Notes: generated from the letters alone by a model not told the origin. A stretch of 54,983 nt of DNA from DATLSM01 sp049585815 (GCA_049585815.1 JBAVAR010000075.1:1-54983); one strand, 5' to 3'; shown: positions 1-9,203, numbered from the stretch's first letter. Program-made: numbers and translations.

Positions 1-223
1 CGATCGAGCGCCACACTCTGCACACCACGGAACCGAACACCGATCGTCAGGAGGTCGCCGAGGCCGTTACGGTGTGATCGTCAAGTGGGGATCGCCGTCG
101 AAGTTCCACGGGGATCCGGACAACCTCAAGGGTTCGACGCCGACTCGCAGCCATCGGAACAGATGCTACGCCTGGTGAGGGCGGAGCTGAAGTGCTTTGA
201 CGATCGGCACCGCTCGCTGCGGA

Positions 224-679
224 TTACTTGACAGCGTGGCCCTGGGCATTGATCGCATCCCAGGTGCCACCGAACTGCCTGGTGCCGACGTAGCTGGTCT
301 GCCCGGGCTTGGTGGAGGAGCTATCGATGTAAAGGGGGTGACCGGCGTAGGTGAGCTGGTGCCCACCATCTACCGGAATGCTCGAAAGCAGCGTGGCGTG
401 GACCCCGGGGCCGCCGGTTGGCTTTGTGGTCTCTTCCTGGGGAATCCAGATCGCCGTACAGCCCGGGTGCTGGATGCAGGTGTCCTTCTTTAAGGGGTCC
501 TTGGAGAACTCAAAAAGCGTTGTGCCGGCGGTGTTGACCAGGACCTTGCCGAGCTTCGTCTGGCGCAGGTGGACGGAATCAAAACCGGAGCTACGCGCCG
601 CCAGCGCCTCCCCGACGATCGCCACGCTGCCAATCGCGGCGATCAAGACGATAAGAGTCAGGCCGTAGGTGCGTTTCAC
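224..679 (-). CDS. Secreted repeat protein of the COG4315 / Lipoprotein_15 type
   Basis: About 151 aa. I start it at the GTG at 679, which puts a signal peptide (KRTYGLTLIVLIAAIGS, ending near ALAA) right at the N-terminus and leaves a G-rich stretch 7 bases upstream; a longer frame to 799 has no signal-like start. The mature part shows two copies of the family pattern: a GTTLFEFSKD...C..P.CTAIWIP block, and a second GHPLYIDSSSTKPGQ block ending with a Trp near the C-terminus. Proteins of this family (PF03640) are exported and of unknown role. It is the last gene of a minus-strand run after the ArsR regulator and the DUF6636-like protein, 29 bases after the latter. The family call is confident; the function is unknown. 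Confidence 0.8.
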   Translation of the reverse strand: MKRTYGLTLIVLIAAIGSVAIVGEALAARSSGFDSVHLRQTKLGKVLVNTAGTTLFEFSKDPLKKDTCIQHPGCTAIWIPQEETTKPTGGPGVHATLLSSIPVDGGHQLTYAGHPLYIDSSSTKPGQTSYVGTRQFGGTWDAINAQGHAVK

Positions 680-708
680 TAGATGCCCCCGAAATCGCCA
701 ATCGGGAT

Positions 709-1131
709 CTAAAAGCGCCTTGCGATCGTCCGCGAGAGCTTGAAACCGTGATCGGTCCTGCGATCGAGGCAGCGAACCGCAGAACCCAGGTTCGTGCACA
801 TGAATGCTCCGGATTCCACGTAGCCCCCGGCGTAGAGGACGAAGCCCTGGTGCAGCACCGTGTCGCCAGCGCAGGTGAAGTTGGCCCTTCCACTATCGCT
901 CACGATCAGGCCGTTGCCGTAATCGAGGTGACAGTTGGCCGGTTGTGGCGGAGCCTTCCAAGAGCGTCTGGCGATGTCGCAGCGAGCGCCACCTCCCCCG
1001 GTTCCAGCGCCGGAGAAGACCTCGCAGCCGATGTTGCCGCCGGGGGTGTGAAAGAGGCGAAGCTGACTGGCGGTGGCCGGCGCTGCCATGAGGGCAAAGG
1101 CGATGGCGATGGCTAGCGTTGCCCTCAGCAC
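709..1131 (-). CDS. Small secreted Cys-containing protein, DUF6636-like
   Basis: Predicted exported protein of about 140 aa. A hydrophobic signal segment (ATLAIAIAFALMAAPATA) is followed by a compact domain with six or more Cys and the motifs TPGGNIGCEV, CDIARRSW, NCHLDYGNG, FTCAGDT, FMC and a C-terminal GFKLSRT. From memory this matches the actinobacterial DUF6636 family, whose function is unknown; the paired Cys suggest disulfides outside the cell. The start is uncertain. The GTG at 1131 places the signal peptide at the N-terminus and leaves a 37-base gap after the regulator. An alternative start at 1212 would overlap the regulator gene by 44 bases and add 27 residues before the signal segment. 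Confidence 0.75.
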   Translation of the reverse strand: MLRATLAIAIAFALMAAPATASQLRLFHTPGGNIGCEVFSGAGTGGGGARCDIARRSWKAPPQPANCHLDYGNGLIVSDSGRANFTCAGDTVLHQGFVLYAGGYVESGAFMCTNLGSAVRCLDRRTDHGFKLSRTIARRF

Positions 1132-1168
1132 CCTGAGGAGGCTAGCGCAGCGGCCCGAGGAGCGATCC

Positions 1169-1789
1169 TCAGGCCTTGGCGCGCATTTTTGAGCCCTCCG
1201 GGAAGGCCTCATAACCGACTATCGTCACCGCCGCCGGGATCCCCTCAGCGCCTGCCTGCGCCAACCGTCCCGCACTCTGGGTTTGGATGTCCAGGACGCC
1301 CTCGAGGGTCTCAGCGAGCAGGGACGTGAGTTCCTTCCAGCCCTCCCCGTCGACGATAAGCGGCGTCCAGCTCATGTGGCTGTCGGTGCGAGCCTCGAAG
1401 GTGCCCTCCCGGAGGGCCGCCATCGCGTCTTCAACGGCCCCGCGCAGCAGCGAGGCGCGCAGGCCTGAGCGCACCACCTCCGGCAGACGCTCCCAATCAT
1501 CGTCGGCGAGGAATGCCCTTGCCGTGGCGCGGTAGTAGTGCTCGACCGCACCCCGGCGCGGCTCGGTCTTGACCAGTTCGATGCAGTCGCATTCGTGCAG
1601 CACCTTGACGTGGTAGCTGACCTGGCTCAGCCCCTCTCCGAGCGTCTTGGCAAGTTCGTTTGGGCTGGCGACCCGTTCGTTAAGTATGGACAGGATGTCG
1701 GCGCGCAGGGGGTGGGCAAGCGCCTTGATCAGCCGCTGGTCAAGCTTGCTCCTGCTGTTTTGCTCCTTGCCTTTACTCTGCGAGGCCAA
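1169..1789 (-). CDS. ArsR-type winged-helix transcriptional regulator
   Basis: A 206 aa DNA-binding regulator. Residues 15-90 form a winged-helix domain: LIKALAHPLRADILSIL, then the recognition-helix region GLSQVSYHVKVLHE and a wing with RRGAVEHYYRAT. The C-terminal half (about 95-195) is a helical effector/dimerisation region and contains no metal-binding Cys pattern, so it is unlikely to be a classical arsenic sensor. The ligand is unknown. It is the first gene of a short minus-strand run followed by two small secreted proteins, which are its most obvious targets, possibly with autoregulation. The 285 bases upstream (1790-2074) hold no convincing gene and probably carry its promoter. Confidence 0.85.
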   Translation of the reverse strand: MASQSKGKEQNSRSKLDQRLIKALAHPLRADILSILNERVASPNELAKTLGEGLSQVSYHVKVLHECDCIELVKTEPRRGAVEHYYRATARAFLADDDWERLPEVVRSGLRASLLRGAVEDAMAALREGTFEARTDSHMSWTPLIVDGEGWKELTSLLAETLEGVLDIQTQSAGRLAQAGAEGIPAAVTIVGYEAFPEGSKMRAKA

Positions 1790-2074
1790 GCGAGATCCTC
1801 CTTAGTCGTGCGCACCTGAACCGCCCATCGTATTGAGCCGAGGCGGGGGGCTCCAGTATTTGCTGAATTTTGATCGACAAGCTCCTGATCCAGTGGAGCA
1901 AGAGCGCTCATCGAGATGGGCATGGGCACTGCCCTGAGGCGCAGCCTTAGAGCAGCGGCCGCGGGTCCTCGCCGAAGCTAAGCGCGGCGAATCTCGCCGG
2001 GCTGTGGCAGGTGATCGCTGACCTCGATCCAAGGAGCGCCGCCGACCAAACCCGCAGCGCTCGAGGCCCGCCCT

Positions 2075-2365
2075 TCAGCCGCGCTCCAGGGGGGCCATCG
2101 TCAGCCCAGCCGAGTCAAGCAGCTCCCAGTAGTGCTCGGCCGGCTCGCGCGGACCGCTCCAGACGATCGCCTGGCCGCTGGTGTGGATCTGATCGGCGAT
2201 CCGGTGGCCCTGCTCGATGTTGACGCCCGGCAGCACGCTCGCCAGCGTCTGGGCCACGTGGTCGAAGGTGTTGTGGCTGTCGTTGCGGACGATCACACGC
2301 CAGCCTCCCCCCAGGCCCGAGCCCGGACCCCCATCGCGCGGGCGCTCAAGAGTCGTCGTTGACAT
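2075..2365 (-). CDS. clpS: ClpS, adaptor of the ClpAP/ClpCP protease
   Basis: 96 aa. ClpS binds the N-domain of the Clp ATPase and delivers N-degron substrates to ClpP in the cytoplasm. The core starts at about residue 22 with WRVIVRNDSHNTFDHV and continues with the family helices (VLPGVNIEQGHRIADQIH, AIVWSGPREPAEHYWELL) and the C-terminal AGLTMAPLE strand. The ATG at 2365 is chosen because the frame above it has only a TTG three codons earlier. The gene stands alone between the exopolysaccharide locus and the ArsR operon. The N-terminal 20 residues (PRDGGPGSGLGGG) are a flexible Gly/Pro tail, as usual for ClpS. No odd features. Confidence 0.93.
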   Translation of the reverse strand: MSTTTLERPRDGGPGSGLGGGWRVIVRNDSHNTFDHVAQTLASVLPGVNIEQGHRIADQIHTSGQAIVWSGPREPAEHYWELLDSAGLTMAPLERG

Positions 2366-2534
2366 CGCGGGCAATTATGCATTGGCGGGCCGAGCAAAAG
2401 AGCCTCGACAATCAAAGGACCCGTGATGAGGATGGCGGAACTTTGAGCTTGCGATCGCCGGCACTTATGGTTTGGCGCCAGGAATCAAACTGACGGCGTC
2501 TTCGTGAACATCATCGGTGAAGCTACTGCGAGTC

Positions 2535-4508
2535 TCATCCTCCAGTTTCGGGCAACGCGATCACCGATCGAGGTTCGCGGTTCAAGCGCAATACAAGTGC
2601 GCGCCGCGTCCCGAGCAATTGCAGCTCGCGATCTCGCGGGTTGAGCTGGAACGCCCTCCGATAGGCATTCATCGCTGGCGCAATGTCACCGTGGCGGGTC
2701 GTGAGATCACCGAGCAGAGCCCAGCTGACGTAGTTGTGCGGCTCCAGTGCGACCGCCTTGATGAGCGCCGCCCTGGCTGGCCCGTACAGACCCAGCTTGG
2801 CCAGGGAGGCCGCCTCCAAGTAGTGACCCTGCACCGATTCCGGATTGAGCGAAAGAGATTCCTCGGCGGTGGCGAGGGCAAGGCGCGGTTGTGTCTCGAG
2901 CTGGCCCTGTGCCTCAGATCGCAGGTGCTCGGCAACGGTGGGGCGACCTATCAGGACGATCGCGCCAACAGCGAGAATGAGGACGACGATGAAAGCGAGT
3001 GGTGCCAGCGGCCGAAAGCGCCTCCCCGTATGCCCTGTGTCAGCCGGCAACAGCATCAGGACCGCCGCTGCTCCCAATGCTGCACCCGTTAAGCCTGGGA
3101 TCAGGTGCAACCAATCGACACTCGTTTGCGCGAGCCAGACGATGAGCATTCCCCCCGCAGCGACGGTGAGCGTCGCCTCGGCGCCCGACCCGCCTCGCTG
3201 CGCCGCGCGGGAGCGCCGCCAGAGCCCGACAAAGACAACGACGAAAAAGGCGGCAAGGAGCAAGGCGCCAACGAGGCCGGTCTCTCCGAGGGTCTGCAGC
3301 TCAATGCTGTGGGCCTGCTGAACATCCTCATCGGTCCGCCTTTCCAGGTAATAGGTGCGGTCGAAGTTGCCGGCGCCGACTCCGTCGAGGGGATGGTCGA
3401 GGAACTGGTTCCAGGCGATCCGCCAATAGTCGTAGCGATTCCCTCCCCCTGAGGTGAACCTGACCCCCGATTCCACCTTCTTCAGGCTGGTGAAGGCTTC
3501 GTACTGCTCAGAGATATCGTGCGACGGGTTCTTCACCGCGACCGCGGCCGCGACGGCACCCGCCAATGCGATGCCGACGAGCAGCGCCATTGAGATCCGC
3601 GACAGGCTGGCGCCAAAGGCGGTGAAGCGCTCACGGAGACGGGCAACTGCCCAGCTCGCCAGTGTCCAGATGACGGCCACGAGCCCCGCCACCGCCAGGC
3701 TCCACTTCGCTGCGCGTTCTACGGTTGTGGTCGGCGGCGCAAGGTGAACTGGTACCTGAGTAACGTCGGTGAGCGGTCCCCAAGCGAGCGCCAGAGCCGC
3801 GAGGATTAAGAGCACCAGCCAGGCGCGCCGATTGCGGCCGGGTAGCAGGACCAAGAGAACCAGCGCCGACGCGGCAAAAGCGAAGGCCGTCCCGCGCGAG
3901 TCGGTGAGCAGGACAAGCGCTCCGAGGAGGGTCGCTGCACCTGCAGCAAATCCAGCGAGCGGGGCCGCCCGGGCCCGTTCGGCAATGGCGACGAGCGGCC
4001 AGAAGCCAAGCAGAAAGAAGCCCCCCATTCCATTCACATAGCCCAGCGGCTGCAAGAGCCGCGAGCCGCCAAAGAGCGAGGGACCATCGCTGCCGAGCAT
4101 CTTCACGATCTCGTATCCGGCCATGCAGAGGACGGCGAGAGCGACAGAGAAGACAAAGACCTCGCCGTCGCGGCGGTCGGCCATCAGCAGGACGATGACG
4201 AGCAAAAAGATGGCGTAAAGGAGCCAGCGATCTCCTTCGGTCAGCGCCCGGTCGGCCGACTCCGCCCACCCCATCGAGAGCAACGACCAGGCGGCAAAGA
4301 GAAGCAGTGCGACTACGGCAACCGCGGCGAGGCCCGTCGGGATCGCCGGCCTGGCGACCAGCAGGCCCAGCACGATCGCGGCCAGGGCAATAGCGATCAG
4401 ACCCCAAACCGACATGTCGAAGTAGCCGTTGAAGACAGGACTGGCTCCGCAGCCAAGTCCGGCCACGGCGAGCAGGGTGCGTCGCGCTGGGCTGGGCAGC
4501 GGCGCCAC
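2535..4508 (-). CDS. O-antigen ligase/polymerase-like membrane protein with C-terminal TPRs
   Basis: About 657 aa from the GTG at 4508. Ten or more hydrophobic segments fill residues 30-330. The extracytoplasmic O-antigen ligase (Wzy_C/WaaL) signature follows at about 355-415: YDYWRIAWNQFLDHPLDGVG, then AHSIELQTLGETGLVG. A last membrane region precedes a C-terminal soluble tail (about 520-640) of TPR-like helices (ALATAEESLSLNPESVQG, ALIKAVALEPHNYVSW). Family members transfer or polymerise undecaprenyl-linked glycans on the outer face of the membrane; the TPR tail suggests a partner protein. It lies just downstream of the sugar-1-P transferase gene. The start is uncertain: a CTG would give a 4-base overlap with that gene, and the frame is open upstream to 4706 in antisense-like sequence. 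Confidence 0.85.
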   Translation of the reverse strand: MAPLPSPARRTLLAVAGLGCGASPVFNGYFDMSVWGLIAIALAAIVLGLLVARPAIPTGLAAVAVVALLLFAAWSLLSMGWAESADRALTEGDRWLLYAIFLLVIVLLMADRRDGEVFVFSVALAVLCMAGYEIVKMLGSDGPSLFGGSRLLQPLGYVNGMGGFFLLGFWPLVAIAERARAAPLAGFAAGAATLLGALVLLTDSRGTAFAFAASALVLLVLLPGRNRRAWLVLLILAALALAWGPLTDVTQVPVHLAPPTTTVERAAKWSLAVAGLVAVIWTLASWAVARLRERFTAFGASLSRISMALLVGIALAGAVAAAVAVKNPSHDISEQYEAFTSLKKVESGVRFTSGGGNRYDYWRIAWNQFLDHPLDGVGAGNFDRTYYLERRTDEDVQQAHSIELQTLGETGLVGALLLAAFFVVVFVGLWRRSRAAQRGGSGAEATLTVAAGGMLIVWLAQTSVDWLHLIPGLTGAALGAAAVLMLLPADTGHTGRRFRPLAPLAFIVVLILAVGAIVLIGRPTVAEHLRSEAQGQLETQPRLALATAEESLSLNPESVQGHYLEAASLAKLGLYGPARAALIKAVALEPHNYVSWALLGDLTTRHGDIAPAMNAYRRAFQLNPRDRELQLLGTRRALVLRLNREPRSVIALPETGG

Positions 4509-4534
4509 GCGCTCGCCCGAAGATGGCGGGGCGC

Positions 4535-5554
4535 TCAGGAGTCTCCCGAGACCGGCGTCCAACTCGACCCATCGGCGGCGATGATCATCACGGCTCCGAC
4601 TAAAAGCGCGAGGCAGACCAGCACGATCGCGGCGTCGCGCCCGAGCCTGGTCGCCTCGATCGCCATTGCGCACAAAACGGCCTGGCTGAGCCCCAGCACA
4701 GCGCAAACGGACCGCGCGGATCTAAGGGAGGCGCGAAGGCGGTGGGTGGTGTGGTCGGTCGCCCCGGAAAGCACCGGTGCCCCCCTTCGGTGGCGCGAGA
4801 AGACCACCAGTGTCGTGTCGAAAACGGGAAGACCCACGGCAACGAGGGCTGCTGCCAGGGTGGTCCAGCCCGTCAGCTCCCCCATCGGGGCGGCCATTAA
4901 TCCGCCGGCGAGGAGGAGTCCGATCGCCATACTCCCGCCATCGCCGAGGAAGATCCGAGCCGGCTGGGCCAGATTGTGGCGAAGGAAGCCGATCAAGGCT
5001 CCGCCGAGGCCAAAGGCAATTACCGCAAGAGGAACGTCACCTCCGAGAGCGGCGAGGACCCCAAGGCAAAGCACCGAGACTCCCCCAACTGTGCTCGCCG
5101 CCCCGTCGATGTTGTCCATCAGGTTGAAGGCGTTGACGATTCCCACCACCCAGACCACCGTCAGCGCCAGGTTGGCGAGGTCGCCGCCGAGGAAAGACCA
5201 GCCAATTCCCTCACGCCAAAGGAACCAGGCGACCACGGCCTCGAACGCGATCCGCAGCCAAGGAGAGAGGCTAATGCGATCATCGACCGTGCCGACCAAC
5301 GATAGGCAGAGGGCGCAGAGCACCAGCGGCCAGTAGCGACTCACGCCCCCGCCGAAGATCAAGATCGGCGGCAACCAGGCGCAGAGCACCGCAAAGCCGC
5401 CCAGGTAGGGAGTCGGCCGCAAGTGAGACTTGTAGCCGACCGGAGCGTCGAGAAAACCACTCGCCCGCGCAATCCTGATCGCCATCGGAACAGTCGCCGC
5501 GGTCAGAATCGCCGCCGTGCCAAAGACGAGGAGGAGGCGTGGACCCTCCGCCAC
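4535..5554 (-). CDS. WecA/MraY-family undecaprenyl-phosphate sugar-1-phosphate transferase
   Basis: 339 aa polytopic enzyme that moves a sugar-1-phosphate (often GlcNAc-1-P) from a UDP-sugar to undecaprenyl phosphate, starting a lipid-linked glycan. All diagnostic motifs are present: VGTVDDR (Asp91/Asp92), NAFNLMDNIDGAA (141-153), FLGDGGS (202-208) and the cytoplasmic DHTTHR loop (267-272). About ten transmembrane segments are visible. The GTG start at 5554 is one base after the stop of the upstream epimerase gene, so the two are probably translationally coupled. The substrate cannot be told from sequence; MraY itself is unlikely here because the context is exopolysaccharide synthesis, not the mur/fts cluster. 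Confidence 0.92.
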   Translation of the reverse strand: MAEGPRLLLVFGTAAILTAATVPMAIRIARASGFLDAPVGYKSHLRPTPYLGGFAVLCAWLPPILIFGGGVSRYWPLVLCALCLSLVGTVDDRISLSPWLRIAFEAVVAWFLWREGIGWSFLGGDLANLALTVVWVVGIVNAFNLMDNIDGAASTVGGVSVLCLGVLAALGGDVPLAVIAFGLGGALIGFLRHNLAQPARIFLGDGGSMAIGLLLAGGLMAAPMGELTGWTTLAAALVAVGLPVFDTTLVVFSRHRRGAPVLSGATDHTTHRLRASLRSARSVCAVLGLSQAVLCAMAIEATRLGRDAAIVLVCLALLVGAVMIIAADGSSWTPVSGDS

Positions 5555-5555
5555 G

Positions 5556-6539
5556 TCAGGCGGCTTCGCCGACTTTGAGCCAGCTGAGTCGATCGTCGAT
5601 CACGTCGTCGATCACGTCGTCGATCGTGCGCACCGGAGACCAACCGGTGAGGCCTGCTATCCGCGCCAAGTCGGGATGGCGGCGTCCAATCTCCTCGAAA
5701 CCCTCGCCGTAGGCCTCCTCGTATGGGATCAGCTGGACCTCCGAAGTGGAGTCGGTGCGCTCGATCACACGTCGCGCCAGGTCTCCAATTGCGATCTCGC
5801 GCGGAGAGCCGATGTTGAAGGTGTTTCCGAGCGCCTCTTCTCTATCGCAGAGGAGCAGGAGAGCGTCGACCACGTCGGCGACGTGGGTAAAGCAGCGAGT
5901 TTGGGAACCATCGCCGAAAACAGTCAATGGCTTACCGTCCATCGCCTGCTGGACGAAGCGCGGCAGCACCATGCCGTAGGCGCCAGTCTGGCGCGGACCC
6001 ACAGTGTTGAAGAGGCGGACCACGATCGGCTCGGCATCGGTTTCGTATTTGTAGGCGTTAGCCAAAACCTCGGCGAAGGCCTTCGCAGTCGAGTACGCCC
6101 AGCGTGAGGTCGACGTCGGGCCGAGGATCCGATCCGAGGTCTCTGAGAGCGGGCCGGCGTTGTTCTTGCCGTAGACCTCCGAGGAAGATGCGACAAGCAT
6201 CCCGCACCCCCGGCGCACGACTGCCGAGATCACGATGTCGCTTCCGCGGACGTTGCGAACCAGCGAATCAAGCGGTCGGTCCAAGATCAGCTCGACGCCA
6301 ACCGCGGCCGCAAGGTGCAGGCAATAATCGGCCTCCGCCACGCATTCCTCGACTAGCTCCGCGTCGAGAATCGAGCCCTCAACGAGCTCCGCGGCGCCCC
6401 CTGCAAGCGCCATAGCGAGATTCTCACGCCGCCCGGTGCTGAGGTCGTCCAGGATCAGCGCTCTGTCGCCACGAGCAACGATGGCATCGGTCAGATGGGA
6501 TCCAATGAATCCCGCGCCTCCGGTTATCAGATATCTCAT
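5556..6539 (-). CDS. NAD-dependent SDR sugar epimerase/dehydratase
   Basis: 327 aa extended short-chain dehydrogenase. The start is the ATG at 6539, directly before the Rossmann motif GGAGFIGSH (7-15). The catalytic triad is visible as Ser118-120 and Tyr149/Lys153 (YSTAK), with NTVGPRQTGAYGMVLPRF and the C-terminal GDGSQTRCFTHVADVV block typical of UDP-sugar 4-epimerases and UDP-glucuronate decarboxylases. It supplies an activated sugar for the neighbouring glycosyltransferases; the exact product is unknown. It heads a minus-strand operon with the sugar-1-P transferase and the TPR-bearing ligase. The last 15 residues contain IDDVIDDVIDDRLSW, coded by a 12-bp tandem DNA repeat. Confidence 0.88.
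   Translation of the reverse strand: MRYLITGGAGFIGSHLTDAIVARGDRALILDDLSTGRRENLAMALAGGAAELVEGSILDAELVEECVAEADYCLHLAAAVGVELILDRPLDSLVRNVRGSDIVISAVVRRGCGMLVASSSEVYGKNNAGPLSETSDRILGPTSTSRWAYSTAKAFAEVLANAYKYETDAEPIVVRLFNTVGPRQTGAYGMVLPRFVQQAMDGKPLTVFGDGSQTRCFTHVADVVDALLLLCDREEALGNTFNIGSPREIAIGDLARRVIERTDSTSEVQLIPYEEAYGEGFEEIGRRHPDLARIAGLTGWSPVRTIDDVIDDVIDDRLSWLKVGEAA
5594..5625. repeat. 12-bp tandem repeat in the 3' end of the epimerase gene
   Basis: The unit cgtcgatcacgt occurs twice head to tail (5594-5605 and 5606-5617), followed by a partial third copy that starts cgtcgatc. It codes for the repeated IDDV residues at the C-terminus, so adding or losing a unit would keep the frame. Confidence 0.85.
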
Positions 6540-6615
6540 CCCCGGCCCCTCCCCGCGAGTCGACAAGCCAGCGACCAACTACAAACTGTTAGAGCAATGA
6601 TGCAAGGCAATATAT

Positions 6616-7800
6616 ATGCGGATGCCCGTAGTCAATCGACCAATCCGGGTCCTGCGGGTGATCGCGCGAATGAACCTCGGGGGGCCCGCCCACCACGTGG
6701 CGCTCCTCACTCGCCATCTGGACCGCCGGCGCTACGAGACGCTCCTGGTCAGCGGTCGAACCGGAGCTGGTGAGGAAGACCACACCGACCTCGATGGTAT
6801 TGCGCTCGAGTATCTCGATCGACTCGGACCGGAGATTCGTCCGATCAATGATCTCTTAGCTCTGTTCGCCTTGATCAGATTGGTCCGGACCTTCCGTCCG
6901 GACATAGTCGACACCCACACGGCAAAGGCTGGCGTGCTCGGTAGGACGGCAGCGTTATTCGCTTCCAGGCCGAGACCGGTGGTGATCCACACCTACCACG
7001 GCCATGTGCTGCGAGGGTACTTCGGCCCCTGGAAAACCGCCGCCTACAGACTGATCGAGCGCTGTTTGGCAAAGGTCACAGACGTCCTGATCGGGGTCAG
7101 CTCCGCGACGGTCGAGGAGTTGGTGGACCTTCGGATCGCGCCACGCTCCAAGTTTGCCGTGATTCCCCTCGGACTCAATCTCGACCCATTTCTAAGGTTG
7201 GCCCTCGAGGCGGAGGGTGACTTCCGCGACGAGGTCGGCGCGGAACCTGGCGACGTCCTGTTCACCTACACGGGCCGCTTAGTGCCGATCAAGCGACCCG
7301 ACCTGATGCTACGTGCCGTCGCGAGCGCCCGGGCGGATGGCAATCCGATCAAGCTGGCCGTGATCGGCGACGGGCTCCTGCGACCCCCCCTCGAAGACCT
7401 TGCGCAGGAGCTGGGTTGCGCCGATGCGATCCACTTCCTTGGCTATCGACGCGATCTGATCAGGATCGCCGCCGGTAGCGACGCCGCCCTGCTCACCTCC
7501 GATAACGAGGGCACTCCTGTGGCGTTGATCGAGGCCGGCGCGGCAGGAAGGCCGGCGGTTTCCACACGGGTGGGCGGTGTGCCTGACATCATCATCGAGG
7601 GGGCCGGACTCCTCGCCCCACCTGGCGATGAGGGCGCAATCGCCAGCCAGATCGCCCGGCTGGTCGATAACCCGAACCTGCGCCGACGCATGGGTGAGCG
7701 CGCAAGGGAACACGTCGGCCGACATTTCACCGTCGCCCGGCTCCTGCGCGATACCGAGGCGCTCTACTCCCGACTTCTCTCGGAAACCACGGCCTCATAG
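6616..7800 (+). CDS. GT4 family glycosyltransferase (GT-B fold)
   Basis: 394 aa cytoplasmic retaining glycosyltransferase. The N-terminal half has the acceptor domain with the glycine loop ARMNLGGPAHHVALLT; the C-terminal half has the donor-binding domain (TYTGRLVPIKRPDLML) and the EX7E motif SDNEGTPVALIEAGAAG near residues 292-309. It probably adds a sugar to a lipid-linked intermediate. It is divergently transcribed from the epimerase gene (76 bases between starts) and is the first gene of a plus-strand operon with the flippase, which overlaps its stop codon by one base, and a second GT4 enzyme. An AAGG box sits 8 bases before the chosen ATG. Confidence 0.9.
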   Translation: MRMPVVNRPIRVLRVIARMNLGGPAHHVALLTRHLDRRRYETLLVSGRTGAGEEDHTDLDGIALEYLDRLGPEIRPINDLLALFALIRLVRTFRPDIVDTHTAKAGVLGRTAALFASRPRPVVIHTYHGHVLRGYFGPWKTAAYRLIERCLAKVTDVLIGVSSATVEELVDLRIAPRSKFAVIPLGLNLDPFLRLALEAEGDFRDEVGAEPGDVLFTYTGRLVPIKRPDLMLRAVASARADGNPIKLAVIGDGLLRPPLEDLAQELGCADAIHFLGYRRDLIRIAAGSDAALLTSDNEGTPVALIEAGAAGRPAVSTRVGGVPDIIIEGAGLLAPPGDEGAIASQIARLVDNPNLRRRMGERAREHVGRHFTVARLLRDTEALYSRLLSETTAS

Positions 7801-9191
7801 TGGCCGATACACCCCCGACGCCCTACACGCCTCCGGGTGCTGAACCGCCGCCGAGTTCTCTCTCCGATCCCGAGCTGCACGTATCCTCGACGATCAGCGG
7901 TGGGGGTCGGCTGCTCGGATTCCGGGCCATCCAGTTCACCTTCCTTTTTCTCCTCAGCCTGGTCGCCACCCGAGCGCTGGGGCCAACTGGCCGCGGCCAG
8001 TATGCGCTGGCGCTGAACCTGGCGACGGTGATCTGGGTGATCTCGCATCTCTCGGTGGAGCAGTCGATCTCCCGGATGATGGCCCGCAAAGAAGCCTCCC
8101 TGGTGGAGCTTTGCCACCTCGCCTCGGCTTTCTCGCTCAGCCTCGGTCTGGTGGGCATGATGATCACTCTGGCGATCGGTTTGCCGGCTCGGGAGGCCCT
8201 CCTCGGCGGTGCCAGCCCGGCGACCGTGGCGCTCGCGGCGGCGACGATTCCCTTCACCTTGATCGGCCAGATGGCAACCGCGCTGCTGCTGCGCATCGGC
8301 GGCAGGTTGAGAACCTACGGGTGGATTCTGGCGATTGGCTCCATGATCCAGTTCGGACTTGTACTCGGGCTGGAGGTGGGCGTCGGGCTCTCGCCCGAAC
8401 TGGCGATGCTGGCGGCGCTTTTGACGATCGCTTTGGTCGCGATCGCTCTGGCCGTCGCCCTTGCTCGGACAGTGGGAGCGCGGGCGCTCATCCCAATCAC
8501 ACGACTGTCGCTGGTGCGCACCGCCCTCCACACGGGGCTTCGCCTGCAACCGGCCTCGATCGCCCTCTGGCTCAATCTGAAAATCGACCTGCTTCTCGTT
8601 GGTCTTTTAGCAAGCGCTCATGAGGCCGGTCTCTATTCGCTGTCGGCGAATCTGGCCGATATCGTCTTCACCACCGTCTCGACCGTTGCGCTGGCCGCCC
8701 TGGAGGCACAGACCCGCGCCGATGCGAAGGCCGCGATCGCGTATACGGTCGACTTCATCAGCCAGAACCTCGGAATCGCGCTGGCCGTGGCGGTGGCTGC
8801 AGCGGCCGTCTCCTATCCCTTCGTCGTCATCGTCTACGGCTCCGCTTGGCGCGGCAGCGTCGTTCCTTTCGCCCTGCTGATGCCAGCAGTAATCGCCCTC
8901 GCGGTGGAGGAACCCGCCCGAGGGCTGTTGGTCCGAATCGCACCGCCGATTGCAATATCGGCAGCTTCAGCTGCTGGCCTCGCTTTGAATCTGGGGCTCA
9001 ACTTCGTGCTGATCCCTTGGGTGGGCATCGCCGGCGCGTCGATATCCTCGGTGGCCTCCTACTGGCTGGCGGGCGTGCTGATGCTTTACCTGCTCTCCCG
9101 CTACGGGGAAGTGCCGATGAAACATGCCTTGAGATTGCCACGCCGTGAGGACGCCCTGCCTAGCCTGCTGCGCCAGACGCTTCGTGGATGA
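7800..9191 (+). CDS. Wzx-like polysaccharide flippase (MOP superfamily)
   Basis: 463 aa with about 12 hydrophobic segments and a Pro-rich N-terminal tail of about 30 residues. The first membrane block shows the family-typical pattern GFRAIQFTFLFLLSLV followed by ATRALGPTGRGQYALAL. Members flip lipid-linked oligosaccharides across the plasma membrane. The GTG start shares one base with the upstream glycosyltransferase stop (TAGTG), which implies coupling. With a sugar-1-P transferase, GTs and ligase-type proteins close by, this completes a Wzx/Wzy-like set in locus 1. Substrate unknown. Confidence 0.87.
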   Translation: MADTPPTPYTPPGAEPPPSSLSDPELHVSSTISGGGRLLGFRAIQFTFLFLLSLVATRALGPTGRGQYALALNLATVIWVISHLSVEQSISRMMARKEASLVELCHLASAFSLSLGLVGMMITLAIGLPAREALLGGASPATVALAAATIPFTLIGQMATALLLRIGGRLRTYGWILAIGSMIQFGLVLGLEVGVGLSPELAMLAALLTIALVAIALAVALARTVGARALIPITRLSLVRTALHTGLRLQPASIALWLNLKIDLLLVGLLASAHEAGLYSLSANLADIVFTTVSTVALAALEAQTRADAKAAIAYTVDFISQNLGIALAVAVAAAAVSYPFVVIVYGSAWRGSVVPFALLMPAVIALAVEEPARGLLVRIAPPIAISAASAAGLALNLGLNFVLIPWVGIAGASISSVASYWLAGVLMLYLLSRYGEVPMKHALRLPRREDALPSLLRQTLRG

Positions 9192-9203
9192 CGGGATAGC
9201 TGC

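Noticed and set aside
1..223. Frame 2 open from the left edge to 176
   Set aside because: About 58 codons with no recognisable motif; could be the tail of a gene outside the window but cannot be supported.
1790..2074. Small ORFs between the ArsR gene and clpS
   Set aside because: Arg/Ser/Pro-rich frames without ribosome sites or protein-like pattern.
4508..4706. Longer start for the TPR-bearing ligase-like protein
   Set aside because: The extra 66 residues are Arg-rich and lie antisense-like within the sugar-1-P transferase gene.
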